Below, in pieces: positions 10,095 to 21,771 of a DNA stretch of 64,000 nucleotides; position 1 is the stretch's first letter, and each line of letters begins with the position of its first letter. The DNA is from Malania oleifera (Eukaryota > Streptophyta > Magnoliopsida > Santalales > Ximeniaceae), in assembly GCF_029873635.1 (NCBI RefSeq), contig NC_080422.1, forward strand, positions 7,533,764 through 7,597,763, given 5' to 3'. The notes beneath the pieces are model-generated. The model did no database searches. It saw only the letters and a list, made by a program, of their open reading frames with translations, and was not told the DNA's origin. The position numbers and the translations under genes were made by a program.

Positions 10095-12120
10095 TGTTAG
10101 CTTAATTATAATCCCAAAAGGGGGGATGAATTAGTATTTTTTAAAAAAATTTCCTTAGGGCAATCCACTAACAGCAGTATTACACAAGCCTAAGGTCAAT
10201 CTAGTGCATATAAAATAAATCAATATAAATAATCAGCAGAAATTAAATTGCACAATTGATTTAACTAAGCATGTACAATAAAGCGGTAAATGAAGACGAC
10301 ACCCAAAAATGTTATCGAGGTTCGGCAAACTACCTACGTCCCCACCTTGGCTCATAAGCACAAGGATTACACTATAAGCTCACTTAACGAGTGGAGCGGC
10401 ACCTAAAACAAACAAGTCAATTAGCACAGGGCTGACCTCAACCTTTACATACAATCCTTCTCAGGCTGGATTACTGTCCCCTCAGGCCACGTTTGGAATA
10501 CAACAGTATTTCACAATACAAACTAGGTACAATGATTATGCTTCTTAATCAAGCAGATATGTATCAAATGTAATCAATCAACCACATATCAACAGTATAG
10601 GAAATTGTAAGCTCGGTGATGTGATTTTGTGCAAGCAAACACTCAGCAACATATAATCACAAATATGCTCAAGAGTGTTCTAATAAGCTATTTCTTAGAA
10701 ACAAGATATGACAAATCTTAATAATAGATTAGGGTTTCAAAGATGCTGATCAAATATTCAAACTAACTCAAAATATTTTCCTCAATGAAATAAGCACAAG
10801 AGTTGTTTGAAAAATATATCTTGTAAAATATTTTGCACACCAAAAATATAAGCCTAATGAAACTTGCAATCCAAATGCAAAGACCCACTAAGCTGTAGGA
10901 ATTTTTCCCAACCCAATATTTATTGATAAAATCGAAGGGAAAAATTCTTTGCTCAACCCTCCAAAAAAAATCACAAGCACAAAGCAAGTAATGGTTTCTA
11001 GCAATTTAGAATGATGAATAAAATACTCACAATGTAAGATTTCTCAAAGGAATGAAGGTATTTAAGTGTTATGGACTTAGTAAGAGAGAATAAGACTAGG
11101 AAATTTCAGAGGATTTCTCACTAATCTATTTGCTAATTTCTTACTAATCCTTGCAAAAGAAGCCCTATATATAGAAGTAGGCTAAATTATGACCGTTAGG
11201 GACGTAGAGGTCTTTATTAAAATTGTTTTAAAACCATTTAATGAAATTAACCTCATTTAACCATCTTTAACCTTGGTAAAAATAAAACAATCCGAGAGTT
11301 TCGGGTGGCTGAACCGCAGTTCAGTCGCTCGAACAGACTCAGTCAAAAAAGTTATTTTTGAAGGTTTAGGTGCCCAAGTCAAGGTTCGGTTGGCTGAACC
11401 AAGGCGATTTCCAAAAGATCCATGATTCGGTCGCCTGGTCTAGAGTTCAGTTAACTGAACTCATCTGTTTGGTTGCCCGAGGCCATTTTGAACGTGAAGT
11501 TCGAGCTACCGAGTTGGTGGGGAAAGGTCAGAGTTATGGTTCGGTCGCTTGTGGATGATGCAATCATTTAAGTTTGGCCGCTCGAAACCAAGTCAGCCGG
11601 TCAATAGTTCGGTCGCCCAAAGTGTTTTAAACACTAAAGGGTTTGGTCGCCCGAAGTGTTTTGAACACTAGGGGTTAGATCGCCTGAAACCTATTCATTT
11701 AGCCTTTTAAAGTCCTATTTTAATTCAATTGATTCCCCTAATATTATATATGAGCTTGGGGACTATTTTACGTGTAAGTGCAAGGACCTAAGGTCATTCT
11801 AAGGTCTTTGAGAGTATACCTAAAAACCTGGTGTCGGTTGACCGAAGGGTGATCCCTAAGGTCATTTTAGCAGTCTTGAGCTTATCAGTTCTTACATGCA
11901 TGATGTGCAGTGATTATTACAGACCTTCTCCTATATTACTATTACAGACCCAAATGAGCATAAAATAAATTACAACAAATAAATCTTCAGGGTCTTTATA
12001 TTCTTCAAGTCACTGTATGTCGTATGATATTATCAATTGATCCTGCACACAAACTTGACAAACATTAAATACCTTGTATTTGTCATTATCAAAAACAAGA
12101 TAGGACTCAAAAATTCAACA
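10095..12120 (-). mobile_element. Solo LTR, Sirevirus type
   Basis: The 2026-bp LTR reads TGTTAGCTTAATTATAATCC at its left end and ends ATTCAACA. A perfect GTGTT duplication flanks it (10090-10094 and 12121-12125). Its ends and internal landmarks (ATCGAGGTTCGGC, CTACGTCCCC, CTTGGCTCA) match the Sirevirus B LTRs, with coding direction to the left. A TATA-like CTATATATAG is at 11164-11173. A cluster of imperfect palindromes around TTCGGTCGCCCGAA lies at 11290-11690. No internal region or second LTR is present. Confidence 0.88.
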
Positions 12121-12373
12121 GTGTTTATGTCAGGTTAGATGGTCTTATTTAGAATTGAATTATTTTATTATGTTTTAATGATTTCTGAGTAGTAGGGATT
12201 TAATTTGTGAGGTAATATAAGATATTGGAATATTGGAATAATTTAGCACTCTAGTAATTGGAATTTGAGGAGCTCCACTGTCATAATCAGTTATTATTAT
12301 AATATGAAAATTTTAGGATATTACATATGGTATTAGAGAAATTGATCGAAAATATTTAGATCGCTATAATCTA

Positions 12374-14482
12374 TGCAGCGGAAAATATAATATTCCTGAA
12401 CCTCATATACAATACCAGAGTTCTACTATCTCCATAAATATACATGTACATCCCCCAAAAATCCATAAAACATCCTAGGAATTATACAAAACATGTCTCC
12501 CAACACAACCACTTACCCTTAAACTGGAACTATACCAACTCCTCCTCCACCTTAGAGCTCGCTCCGCTCGTCCATCTGGATTTCCTGAAATATTTGAATT
12601 ATTGGGGTGAGACACCTCTCAGTAAGTGGGAATATGTTATCATCAGTGTATGGCAATATGAGTTTTAGTGTTCCAAATATATAACCATTACTTACCTTTT
12701 CTTTCATTGTGAAATCATGTAAAACTGTAAACACATATATACAAATATATTTTAAAATACATACTTTCTTTTCTTATCATACTTTGTATAAGACAATAAC
12801 TCTGTATAAGTAAATATGCGTATATGCATAGAAGAACTGTCTTAGAAGGATAAACAATAACGTCATGTATTAACCCCGCATGATCCGGGTTGTGCAGCCC
12901 GTAAACCGGACCAGCCAGGTAGGCTAATCGTACTCATAGTTACAGATGTGGATACATATATATTTGACTTAGCTTGATTAGGCTAACCATGCTAGCTGGT
13001 CCAGACTCTAGGGGGTAACTCTACACTTCAATAGCACAATCAACTATATACCACCAACATTCTATCTAAGAAGTGTGGCTACACTAGTATCTGTGAAGCT
13101 ACAGTACTGTGCTTAGCTATGGTCCATCAGGGTTCTTAAACCATATAATGCGATTTCTAAAATAATTTAGTAATATGATTTCATTTCACAAATCAGTATA
13201 TACTATCGTAATATGAATCTATATAAAATCACTACAATACTATATTTTTGTATAAAATATTATCATAGTGTAGTTATATATAGAATGTTATCATTCTGTG
13301 ATTTTGTATCAAATGATGTACTATAAATCTATATAGAACGTTGTAGTCCTTTATAGGACGCTGCAAAACTATATAAAATCTATGTTGTAGTCCTTTATAG
13401 GATGTTGTAATTCTGTATAAATTTTGTACTGTAGTCCTTTATAGGACACTGCAATTCTATACTATAATCCTTTATAGGACGCTGTAATATTATATAAAAT
13501 AATGTACTGTATATAACTCTGTCAAACAGTACCTTTATTTAAAGCACAATCATACTATATTACTATTTGAAATCATATCTATGTATAGGTATATACTTTT
13601 CCATAAACTGACTAATTTACTTATACATACATTCAAACTCATGCCACACAGATTGAGTGATACTTTATACTATACTTTTCTGTTGAAAATATTGATATAA
13701 CTATCTCTAGGGTTTTACTCAACTTAATAACCCAATTTTCTCAAAACATGCATATATCATTTCCCAAGTTCACATTTTCACAAATCTATATACTCGAGAA
13801 AACATATATACTCAGAAATCACATATTATAATTTATTCAGTAAAATTTCTGAAAACTCCTAACATAATCTATTCCCCTTACCTGTTTCCTAGAAACGTGC
13901 CTGTAGAGATCCCAAAATTGTGCTTGTAGCGCTCGCACAAACCTTGTATCCATATACCCTAACTCAATCAACTCAACCCTTGAATATTTGTCATTTTAAT
14001 ACTCTTAAGCCCATACTCTTCCCATAACTAATTAAACTTGAAAAATATCTTCCTTACCCCAATTTTAGAGTGGTGCTTGGAAAGCCTAAATAGCGAAAAC
14101 GCTCCCGTTAAACTACGGAGAATCGTCACCGGGATCCTGAAATGCTGTTTATCCTTCGAGTTGGGCTTAAAATGGGAGAGAAATCGAAGAGAGAGAGAGA
14201 GAGAGAGAGAGTAATGGCCACAACCTAGAGAGAGAGAGAGAGGAGAGGGTTTATAATTTTTACGAATAAAAATGACTTAGAAGCCTATTTATAGGCTGCT
14301 GGCATAGGGAAAACCATTTTAACCAAACCATTTCTACAATTTTACCTTTTACTAAGTCTCGGTAACTAAAACCATCGACGATTTTTTGAACTTCACCAAA
14401 CCGTCGGCGGTTTGGCCTTGCACCAAACCAATTTCTCATTTTCTTTATTATTTCATTAATTACTATTTTCCGGGTCTCTACG
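12374..14482 (-). repeat. Gypsy A 3' LTR, main piece
   Basis: The LTR resumes after the 8585-12368 insertion and matches 63733-64000 at its left end (TCCATAAAACATCCTAGGAA). Its right end at 14482 is the element-sense LTR start, reading CGTAGAGACC with the first T mutated to C, and it abuts a PPT. A TATA-like CTATAAATAG on the minus strand lies at 14285-14294. An ~18-bp motif GTAGTCCTTTATAGGAC repeats at 13330-13510, and GA microsatellites lie at 14188-14212 and 14227-14242. The gypsy-wide conserved CCGGGTTGTGCAGCCCG block (reverse orientation) is at about 12885-12901. Confidence 0.8.
14188..14242. repeat. (GA)n microsatellites in the gypsy A LTR leader
   Basis: Two GA tracts are separated by a short unique stretch. 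They sit just downstream of the TATA-like box in element sense, where the other gypsy LTRs of the window carry CT/GA runs. Confidence 0.9.
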
Positions 14483-14497
14483 TCCTCCCCTCCTTAT
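14483..14497 (-). promoter_or_regulatory. Polypurine tract of gypsy A
   Basis: On the minus strand ATAAGGAGGGGAGGA directly precedes the 3' LTR start. It closely resembles the PPTs of gypsy C and gypsy D (AGGAGGGGAGAA). Confidence 0.8.
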
Positions 14498-14774
14498 AAA
14501 AATTTTGTCCTCGAAATTTACTATTTAGCACTCGTACCAACATTTGAGGAAAACCACTTAAATTTTATTAATTACCCTCACTTATGGCGGAGGAATAATG
14601 TGGTTACATAAACGACTCTAGGATATTACAATATCCAAATCAAAACTCTCCCAAATCCACTCAAAAATAAAAATCATTACATATAAATATACAATTAAAT
14701 ACTCCTGAACTTACACAAAGCATACTTACATATCACTGAATTCTTACCTGAACTATTATGTTATCTATCTAACT

Positions 14775-15634
14775 CTGAGCCTCATTGAACAAGTGTGGGT
14801 ACCTTCGATGCATTTCCTCCTCTAGCTCTCATGAGGCTTCCTCGACTACGTGATTACGCCAGAGTACTTTTACTAGTGGGATTTTCTTAGTGCGTAGTTC
14901 TTGCTCTTTATGATCTAGGATTTGGACAGGCACTTCATCATACGATAGAGTGTTCCCAAGCTCCAGTGCCTCACAACTTATTACGTGTGACGGATCTGGG
15001 ACGTATTTCTTCAACATAGACACATGAAATATGTCATGGATTCTAGATAACGTTAGGGGTAATGCTAACCTATAGGCAACTAAAATGATTCTTTCTAGAA
15101 TCTCAAATGGCCCAATGTACCTAGGGCTTAGCTTACCATTCTTCCCAAATCTCATCACTCCCTTCATTGGTGCAATTTTCAAGAACACATTATCTCCTAC
15201 ACTAAATTCCAGCGCTCGTCGGCGGGTATCTGCATAGCTTTTCTATCGACTCTGAGCAGTCTTAATTCTTTCTTGGATAAGTTTGATTTTTTCGGAAGTC
15301 CGTTGTACAATCTCCGGCCCCAAAATCTGTCTCTCACCTACTTCATCCCAATATAGTGGAGTTCGGCACCTCCGACCATATAATGCTTCATACGGTGCCA
15401 TTTCAATACTGGTTTGGTAGCTGTTGATATAAGTAAACTCCACTAGTGCCAGATGCTGAATCCAACTGCCTCCAAAATCTAACACACAAGCCCACAGCAT
15501 ATCTTCCAGTATCTATATGGTCCTCTTTATCTGTCCATCGGTTTGAGGATGAAACGTTGTACTGAATGTCAATTGAGATCCCAAGGCTCTTTGTAAACTT
15601 TTCCAAAATTTAGATATGAACCGTGGGTCTTGGT
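14775..15634 (-). pseudogene. pol: Gypsy A integrase C-terminal part and chromodomain-like tail
   Basis: Minus-strand frames 15243-15500 and 14829-15188 encode the end of a gypsy integrase. The segment MAPYEALYGRRCRTPLYW is the conserved post-catalytic region. [16 protein letters not shown] and [19 protein letters not shown] belong to the C-terminal domain. The following stretch, about 14775-14950 ([20 protein letters not shown]...), resembles the chromodomain of Tekay/Del chromoviruses. Frames are interrupted at several points, including a stop near 14829. The upstream end at 15634 is the Sirevirus B insertion: the integrase stops there and its N-terminal half resumes at 49698. The protein would insert the cDNA; this copy is dead. 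Confidence 0.85.
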
Positions 15635-17716
15635 TGTTAGCTTTGGTGCAATCCCAAGAGGGGTGGGGGGTGAATTGGATATTTAAAATTTCTTTCCTAG
15701 GTCAAACATTCTAATAACAGTATTACACAACCTAGGGTCTGTCTATGCAATTTCAAATCCAATCATTCACAATAAAACATACACATTCGGTAAATGAATT
15801 ACGGAAAAGTAAATTGCACACACGATATGTTATCGAGGTTCGGCTAAAGTGCCTATGTTTCCGCCTTGGCTCACCAGCACAAAGATTCCACTATAAGCTC
15901 ACTTCACAGGTAGAGCGGCACCGGTTACAACTAGGTCAATTAATGGGGCTGACCTCAACCTACAACTACACCTTACCAGGATGGTGCACCTAACTTTCCT
16001 AACCGGGTCTAAGCCAATATAGGATTATTCAACAAGGCTAGTCTCCCTCTTCAGACCTACGCCTGGAATATAATAGTTATTCAATATAAATTTTGCGTAC
16101 ACGAAAATATACTTCTCAACAAGTAGATACATACCACAATATAGTCCAAATAATAATGCAAGCATAGATGATAGTAAATATGCTCAGTGCTTAATAATGT
16201 GTGCTAAACACTCAATCTAATGTAAGTATTCAATCAAGATCTAGAGTGTCTTTCCAAGAAAACTTTGAAACAAATAATCAATGTAAATCAATCACCACAA
16301 GTTTCAAAGTATTTCAATAAGTATATTCAAAATATCTTAAATATGATTTTATAAAAAATAATAGCTCAAGAGATACTTAAAAATATGTAAGCTTGTGATA
16401 AAATATTTTTTCAAATCAAAACACACAAGCTTGATGAGTCTTGCAACAAAAATACAAAGACTCACTAGCTATGAAGATTTTTCCCACGCTATGATTTATT
16501 AGTTAAATTAGGGGGAAAATTTAAGCTAAAAACTCTCAATAAGAAGTAACAATCAAAGTATAACAAGGAGAGTTTTAGTAATATGAATCACTCAATAACC
16601 CTCTTAGGAAACTTGATCTATCAAGGGAATAGCAAATGAGGGGTGTATATAGGTTTATATATGAAAAATGGGCTCTCAAATTTTCAGAGAATTTTTCTCT
16701 TAATTATAATGCTAATTGCCCTTAATTTGTGCAAATGAACTCATATTTATAGACATGAGAAGAATTATGACCATTGGGGACACCAGAGGAAATATTAAAA
16801 TTTTTTTAAAAAGAGTTTAAGAAAATTAACCCTGTTTTAACCCCAATTAACCTCAGTAAAAATCGAGCAACCTGTGAGGTTTGGTCAACCATTTTTAGGG
16901 TTCAGTCAACCAAAGTGCTTAGTTTGGTCAACTAGGATGAATTTAAACTGAGAAGGTGGTTGACCAATCATAGGGTGATTTCAGAACCTCCGAGGCTTGG
17001 TCGATCGGATTGGGTTTGGTTGGCCGAACATGGGTGTTCGGTCGACCAGACCATTTTTGTACTATAAGTTCGGTTGACTAGGGCATTGGGATCTCCCCAC
17101 ATGCTAGTTCAGTCGACCAAGGCGTTGCTGCCTATTTTGAGTTCGGTCAACCGAAGGGTCAAACCATTGACCCTAGGGAGATTCGGTCGACCAAAGTGCT
17201 CAAAGTGTTGGGGTTCGGTTGACCAAACATGGCAACTTTGTGCATTTCAGTCCTATTCTTCTTATGAAGTTGCCCTTATTTACATGATAATTAATTTTAA
17301 ATTATGGAGGACGTTTTCATGCAATATTGTGGGTCCTATGGTCAATCGAAGGCCTTTGAGCATATATCCTAAAAATCTAGCGTCGGTCGACCGCCCTAAG
17401 GTCATTCGGTTCCCTATGGTCAATCTACGGTCTTGTGGAGCATTAAACCCTATCATGCATGCAGATGCATTATTGCAGACCTTATAAATTATTACAGACC
17501 AATTAAAATTGAATGCAAATACAATAGTAAACAGGTCTTCACTCTTTCGATTCTTTAGATGCCATAAATGAAGTTTGATCTTCATAGTCCATATGACTTG
17601 CTTAAGTTTCTACCATCAATGCATGCAAGAATAAACTTGTTCAAGAAGCTCAGTGCATAGGTGAGAAACATTAGTTTTGTCATAATCAAAACAGGATCAG
17701 ACTCATAGAGTCACCA
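15635..17716 (-). repeat. Sirevirus B 3' LTR
   Basis: The 2082-bp LTR starts (plus reading) TGTTAGCTTTGGTGCAATCC and ends GAGTCACCA, where its partner at 49697 reads GAGTCAACA. A TATA-like sequence (TATTTATA on plus) is at 16744-16751. A palindrome cluster around TTCGGTCGACCGAA occupies 16870-17230. The open frames at 17074-17585 are translations of this cluster. Confidence 0.85.
16870..17230. repeat. Palindrome cluster (GGTCGACC) in the Sirevirus B 3' LTR
   Basis: More than ten copies of TTCGGTCGACC and its mirror arm are spaced about 20-40 bp apart, on the upstream side of the TATA-like box in element sense. Copies vary mostly by transitions (GGTTGACC, GGTCAACC). Confidence 0.8.
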
Positions 17717-18712
17717 TTCTCCCCTTTTTTTATGACGACAAAAACAATTTGCAAAAGTGGGTAAAGCCAACAGGCTCCCCCTAAGTATATGCATAGAATT
17801 TAAATTTGAAGTGCAAGCATATGACGAATGAAGACAAACAGACGCAAAGTATGCATTCAATTTTAGTTGTCAATAAAGCTCAAATAGCATGAAGTGATAA
17901 TATAAACCGATATGCATTTAACTTGCCCAATTTTGCATTAGACATTTCTCCCTCTTTTTGACATTAGCAAGAAGGGGCTAAGGTAGGAAAGTAAACACAA
18001 GACATTAAGATATAAGATTCAATTTTGGGAGAATTTTTGAAATTTTGGCAACATGCTATTTGAAAATAGAGCAACTCCCAAAAATATTTCAAAGACTTGA
18101 ATGATTACAAAATAGCTCATTATCAATACATGCAAGATATTCAGTATAGTCCAAAACAGTGCATGCCATGATTCAAATACATCTAGCATTCAAGATCAAT
18201 ATGAAGCAAACATCTCAATATATACATTAAGAATATGAATGAAAGTGCTAGAATTGTTAAGGAATTTTAGAGTTGGAGAATCTAAATTTGAGTTGCTCCC
18301 CTTAACAATTTGAAGATATGGCTTGGTTGAAATGAGTTGCTTATACAAATCAAGATTCATTTCATTATGCCTAGGAGTATAAATTTCTTACGAACTATAC
18401 TGGATATTGATTAAAACATTTTTAAAAATTCAACCAGTATAATTATCCCAACAAATCATACATGCATTAGAAAAATGATATTGAGACATAACATAATGCT
18501 TATAAACCAAGAACAATTCATATCATATCATGAAGGTTCAAGTACTATATATAGTGTTCAAAATTTTTTTGAAGAGCCTCAATATTTCAATAGGTAGAGG
18601 TGATGCATAAAAGTTCTTTAAGCTCTTTCAGTAGGGATGGAGCTTAGCTCCTCTAACTACTTAATGATTATGTAAGGATGAAATTTAATTTTTAATTAGT
18701 TTTCACTCATTT
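17717..18712 (-). other. Sirevirus B non-coding 3' region with PPT and PPT-like motifs
   Basis: The LTR is abutted by TTCTCCCCTTTTTTTAT, the plus-strand view of a PPT. Further CTCCCC-type motifs recur at about 17781, 17947 and 18296. Multiple PPT copies upstream of the 3' LTR are a known signature of Sireviruses. There is no ORF of note. The region ends at a solo gypsy LTR and continues at 20966. Confidence 0.6.
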
Positions 18713-20965
18713 TGTAACGACTCGAATTTAAATTGGAAATTTGAGTAATAAAGAGAGAGGGAAATAGAGACAAAAACAGAAGGAGGCCGTAGACTTCGTC
18801 GACGACATTGCATTTGGGGAATAAAATAATTTTTAAGAGATCTTCGTCGACGAACACAGGGTTTCGTCGACGAAGTCTTTAAGAATTTCGTCGACGAACA
18901 CTGGGCTTCGTCGATGAGAAAATGCCGAGAGGGGTTCGGAGGCAGTCTGAATTTCGTCGACAAATATAGGGTCTTGTCGATGAAATTTATGAAGAACTCA
19001 TTGACGAAGATCGGGCTCATCGACGAATTCCGCTGTCTATATATATGAAAAATCTGATTGTTTATTCATTTTTCACACTCCTCCCTCTCTCCTCTCTCTC
19101 CTCTTCGGTCCTCTCACTCTCTCTCTTCGATTTTGGGCTGGTTTTACACCGGATCGAAGATCTAAGGCTACCACGACGCTCCTGGCAAAGTTCCCTACAA
19201 GTTTACCAGAGCGGATCGTTGGGGAAACAAAGTTGGAAATCATCTGAGAGTTGAGGTAAGGCTTTTTAAGCCAAATTAGACTTCATGGTAGTTATAGAAA
19301 TTTACGTACGCATGAAAATACTGATGTTTAATACTGGGAGTTTTGAGTTTCAGGGTGTCGATCAAGAACTCATACGGGGGTTAGCCGAGGATATTTTGGG
19401 GGTTTTCTCAGTAGCCAGGTAAGGGAATAAACTAAAGCAGTAATTTTCCATACATATTATTATTAATTATGAGCACATTTATTTTCAGAAAAGCCTATGC
19501 TATCTTTGTATATTACTTATGAAATGTATGATTGGAAAATACTGCTATTGTGCTGAAAATGTATATGTATGTATAAGATGCCAGAAATGATGATTTTAAA
19601 ATATGAAGTAAAACTTAACAGCACATGTGTGGCATGAACATTATTTTTATGTGGAGCGAATCATGATATGAATGATTTTACGAGTAAAGCATATTTTCAA
19701 GTATTTTGAAAAGACGAATTATGCTATACTGAGTTTGATGAATATATGATAAATGAGTTGTTTTCAGAATATAAATACCTGAAACGATTTTGGCGCGAGG
19801 CCACATGTATGTTATCGGCACGAGGCCGTATTTATGTTTCGGCGCGAGGTCGTATTTATTATGTTATCGGCGCGAGGCGACATGTATGTTATCGGCACGA
19901 GGCCGTATTTATGTTTCGGCGCGAGGTCGTATTTATTATGTTATCGGCGCGAGGCCGTATTTATTATGATTTTGGCACGAGGCCATATGTATGATTTCGG
20001 CACGAGGCCGTATCTATGTTTTCAGCACGAGGCCGTGATGATATTATGTATGTTCATGTATTATATGTTATTACAGTCAGGATGTTAGTTTAGTTCAGTT
20101 CAGGGCTCGGTACCGTAGCTATATGTGTAGATCAGATATCTACTTCAGATTAGTGCTAACCGTCCCACGAAGGGATGAGAGATGGATAGTCGATGTGACT
20201 TTTAGTAGAGTGTGGACGTCCACTTGGCAGTCCGGACCAGGGTGTGGCGGGCCCATCGTACTTACAGACATATTTGATTCGGCAGTGGTTGACCAGCTAT
20301 TGTCGGGTCCCGCCTTCGGGCTGCACAACCCGTCATGGGGGGTAATACATGACATTAGTTAGCTATTCATCCTGGGTATATTTTCAGTACTACAGTTACA
20401 ACATATGTTTTATGTATGTAATTACAATGATAACAGATGCTTATGTATTTTATGATTTATTAACAAATATGAAAGTACATGATCATCAAGTATAATATTA
20501 TGATTATTTCCAGAGTTATGAAATGTACTGTATATGTATAAGCACTTTAAATGTTCATGTTGCCACACAGCTGTATTTAGTTTATTTTCCCTTACTGAGA
20601 AGTGTCTCACCCCCAACATTAATTAACTTTTCAGGAAACCCAGAGAGACCGGCGGGTTAGGGTCGCTGTTGAGTGATTGGTGCTTCCCTACTAGAAGGGT
20701 AAGCGTCGAACTAGGACTAGGAGATTTTTGTTGTATGGTCCTAGTGATGTTTTTGACTTTTTCAGAGATTGTACATATAAACTGTATATTGATGTCAATA
20801 GAAAGCTCTAGTATTATGTTTTATGATTGGATGTTTGAGATTTTTATGTTTACTACTGCTAGGTTTTCCGCTGTGTTTGATAGATATCCCCGCTACCTAC
20901 GGGTTCGGGTTGACCATTTCATTTATTATGTGATGTTTTATGTTTATAAATTGAGGGACGTTACA
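18713..20965 (+). mobile_element. Solo LTR, Tekay-like gypsy
   Basis: The 2253-bp LTR starts TGTAACGACTCGAATTTAAA and ends GGGACGTTACA. It is flanked by CATTT and CATCC, a TSD degraded by two transitions. It carries the palindrome cluster (18795-19030, about nine TTCGTCGACGAA-like sites), a TATA-like CTATATATATG (19037-19047), a CT-rich leader, a minisatellite at 19785-20036 and the conserved CCCGCCTTCGGGCTGCACAA block at 20309-20328. It has no PBS or coding part. Confidence 0.85.
19785..20036. repeat. GC-rich minisatellite in the 18713 solo LTR
   Basis: About nine units of 22-30 bp are built on CGGCGCGAGGCCGTATTTAT. Parts of the array are duplicated as a larger block (MFRREVVF reads twice in translation). 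Shorter versions of the same array occur in sister LTRs at 27870-27980 and 53540-53645. Confidence 0.88.
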
Positions 20966-21379
20966 CATCCTTTAAAAAAAATATTTTAATATTAATTTTA
21001 TCATAATCATCTTTAACACAAGGTTTTAGTTTGGGAAAATTTCGGTCAAAATTTCGGCAGCATGCCTTCTATAAATTAGACATTTTCCCGTAAAGCCTGT
21101 GCCAAAAAGATTCAAGCAAGCAGTATGCCATTCAATTTAAAGCATACGAGAACCTATATCAACTACCAGCACGCAATACATATCCATTGCAACCTCCATG
21201 CAGGAGGCATTCTAGACTAAACATGCAATCAGGTAGTAATTATCAATTCATAATTATTATTCTATTCATCAAAGAATATAAACATTAAAGAGCAGTGGAT
21301 GGATATGAGTTTGGTCCTATGTTGATTTCTTAAAGTCATAGGGGCATGAAATATGATGTAAGATCAAGAGAGCATTTTA
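20966..21379 (-). other. Sirevirus B internal non-coding piece
   Basis: This AT-rich piece connects the solo LTR at 18713-20965 to gypsy C. No gene is visible. Its right end TTTTA is repeated after gypsy C at 35348-35352, where the same kind of sequence continues. Confidence 0.55.
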
Positions 21380-21725
21380 TGTAGAGACCTGAAGAATTAT
21401 AGTAATTAAATAATAAAAGAAAGGAGAGAAAAGGAATTTTAAAAGGGGTTTCAGCAGGGTCTTGTTGATGAGTGTAGAGTGCTCGTCGATGAGCAAGCCT
21501 CTTGGACTCGTCGGCGGGGACGTGTGTCTCGTTGACAAGAAATGACTAAAAGGGCTGCTTTTAGGGCCTGAAACTCGTCAACGAGGAGTAAGTGTTCGTC
21601 GACGAACTCTATTCATGGACTCGTTGATGAGGTGACGTGTCTCGTCGATGAATCTGAATTTTATAAATATACCGACTCCGGATTTTCTGCGAGAAAATTT
21701 TCAAGAAACCCTCTCTCTCTCTCTC

Positions 21726-21771
<46 letters not shown>

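Larger units (their letters stand above)
8585..12368 (+). mobile_element. Gypsy LTR with attached PBS stub, inserted in the gypsy A LTR
   Basis: A Tekay-like LTR starts TGTAGAGACCTAG at 8585 and ends ATATTACA at 12325. It is followed by TATGGTATTAGAG, a mutated initiator-Met PBS, and about 30 more bases to 12368. Perfect ATCTA repeats flank the unit (8580-8584 and 12369-12373), and gypsy A LTR sequence continues on both sides. The rest of the element (gag, pol, second LTR) is gone although the flanking duplication remains, so this is not a simple solo LTR. A TATA-like TATATATAG lies at 8875-8883. Excluding the 10095-12120 insertion, the LTR is about 1.7 kb. Confidence 0.65.

Noticed and set aside
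17074..17585. ORFs of more than 100 codons on both strands
   Set aside because: They fall in the palindrome-rich part of the Sirevirus B LTR, and no domain is seen. Symmetric repeats tend to keep both strands open.
19746..20088. Two overlapping plus-strand ORFs of more than 80 codons
   Set aside because: They translate the CGGCGCGAGGCCGTAT minisatellite. The repeats read as repetitive peptides in more than one frame.
20140..20362. ORFs around the conserved CCCGCCTTCGGG block as a small gene
   Set aside because: Sister LTRs do not keep the same frame. The conservation is at nucleotide level, so it is reported as a sequence element instead.
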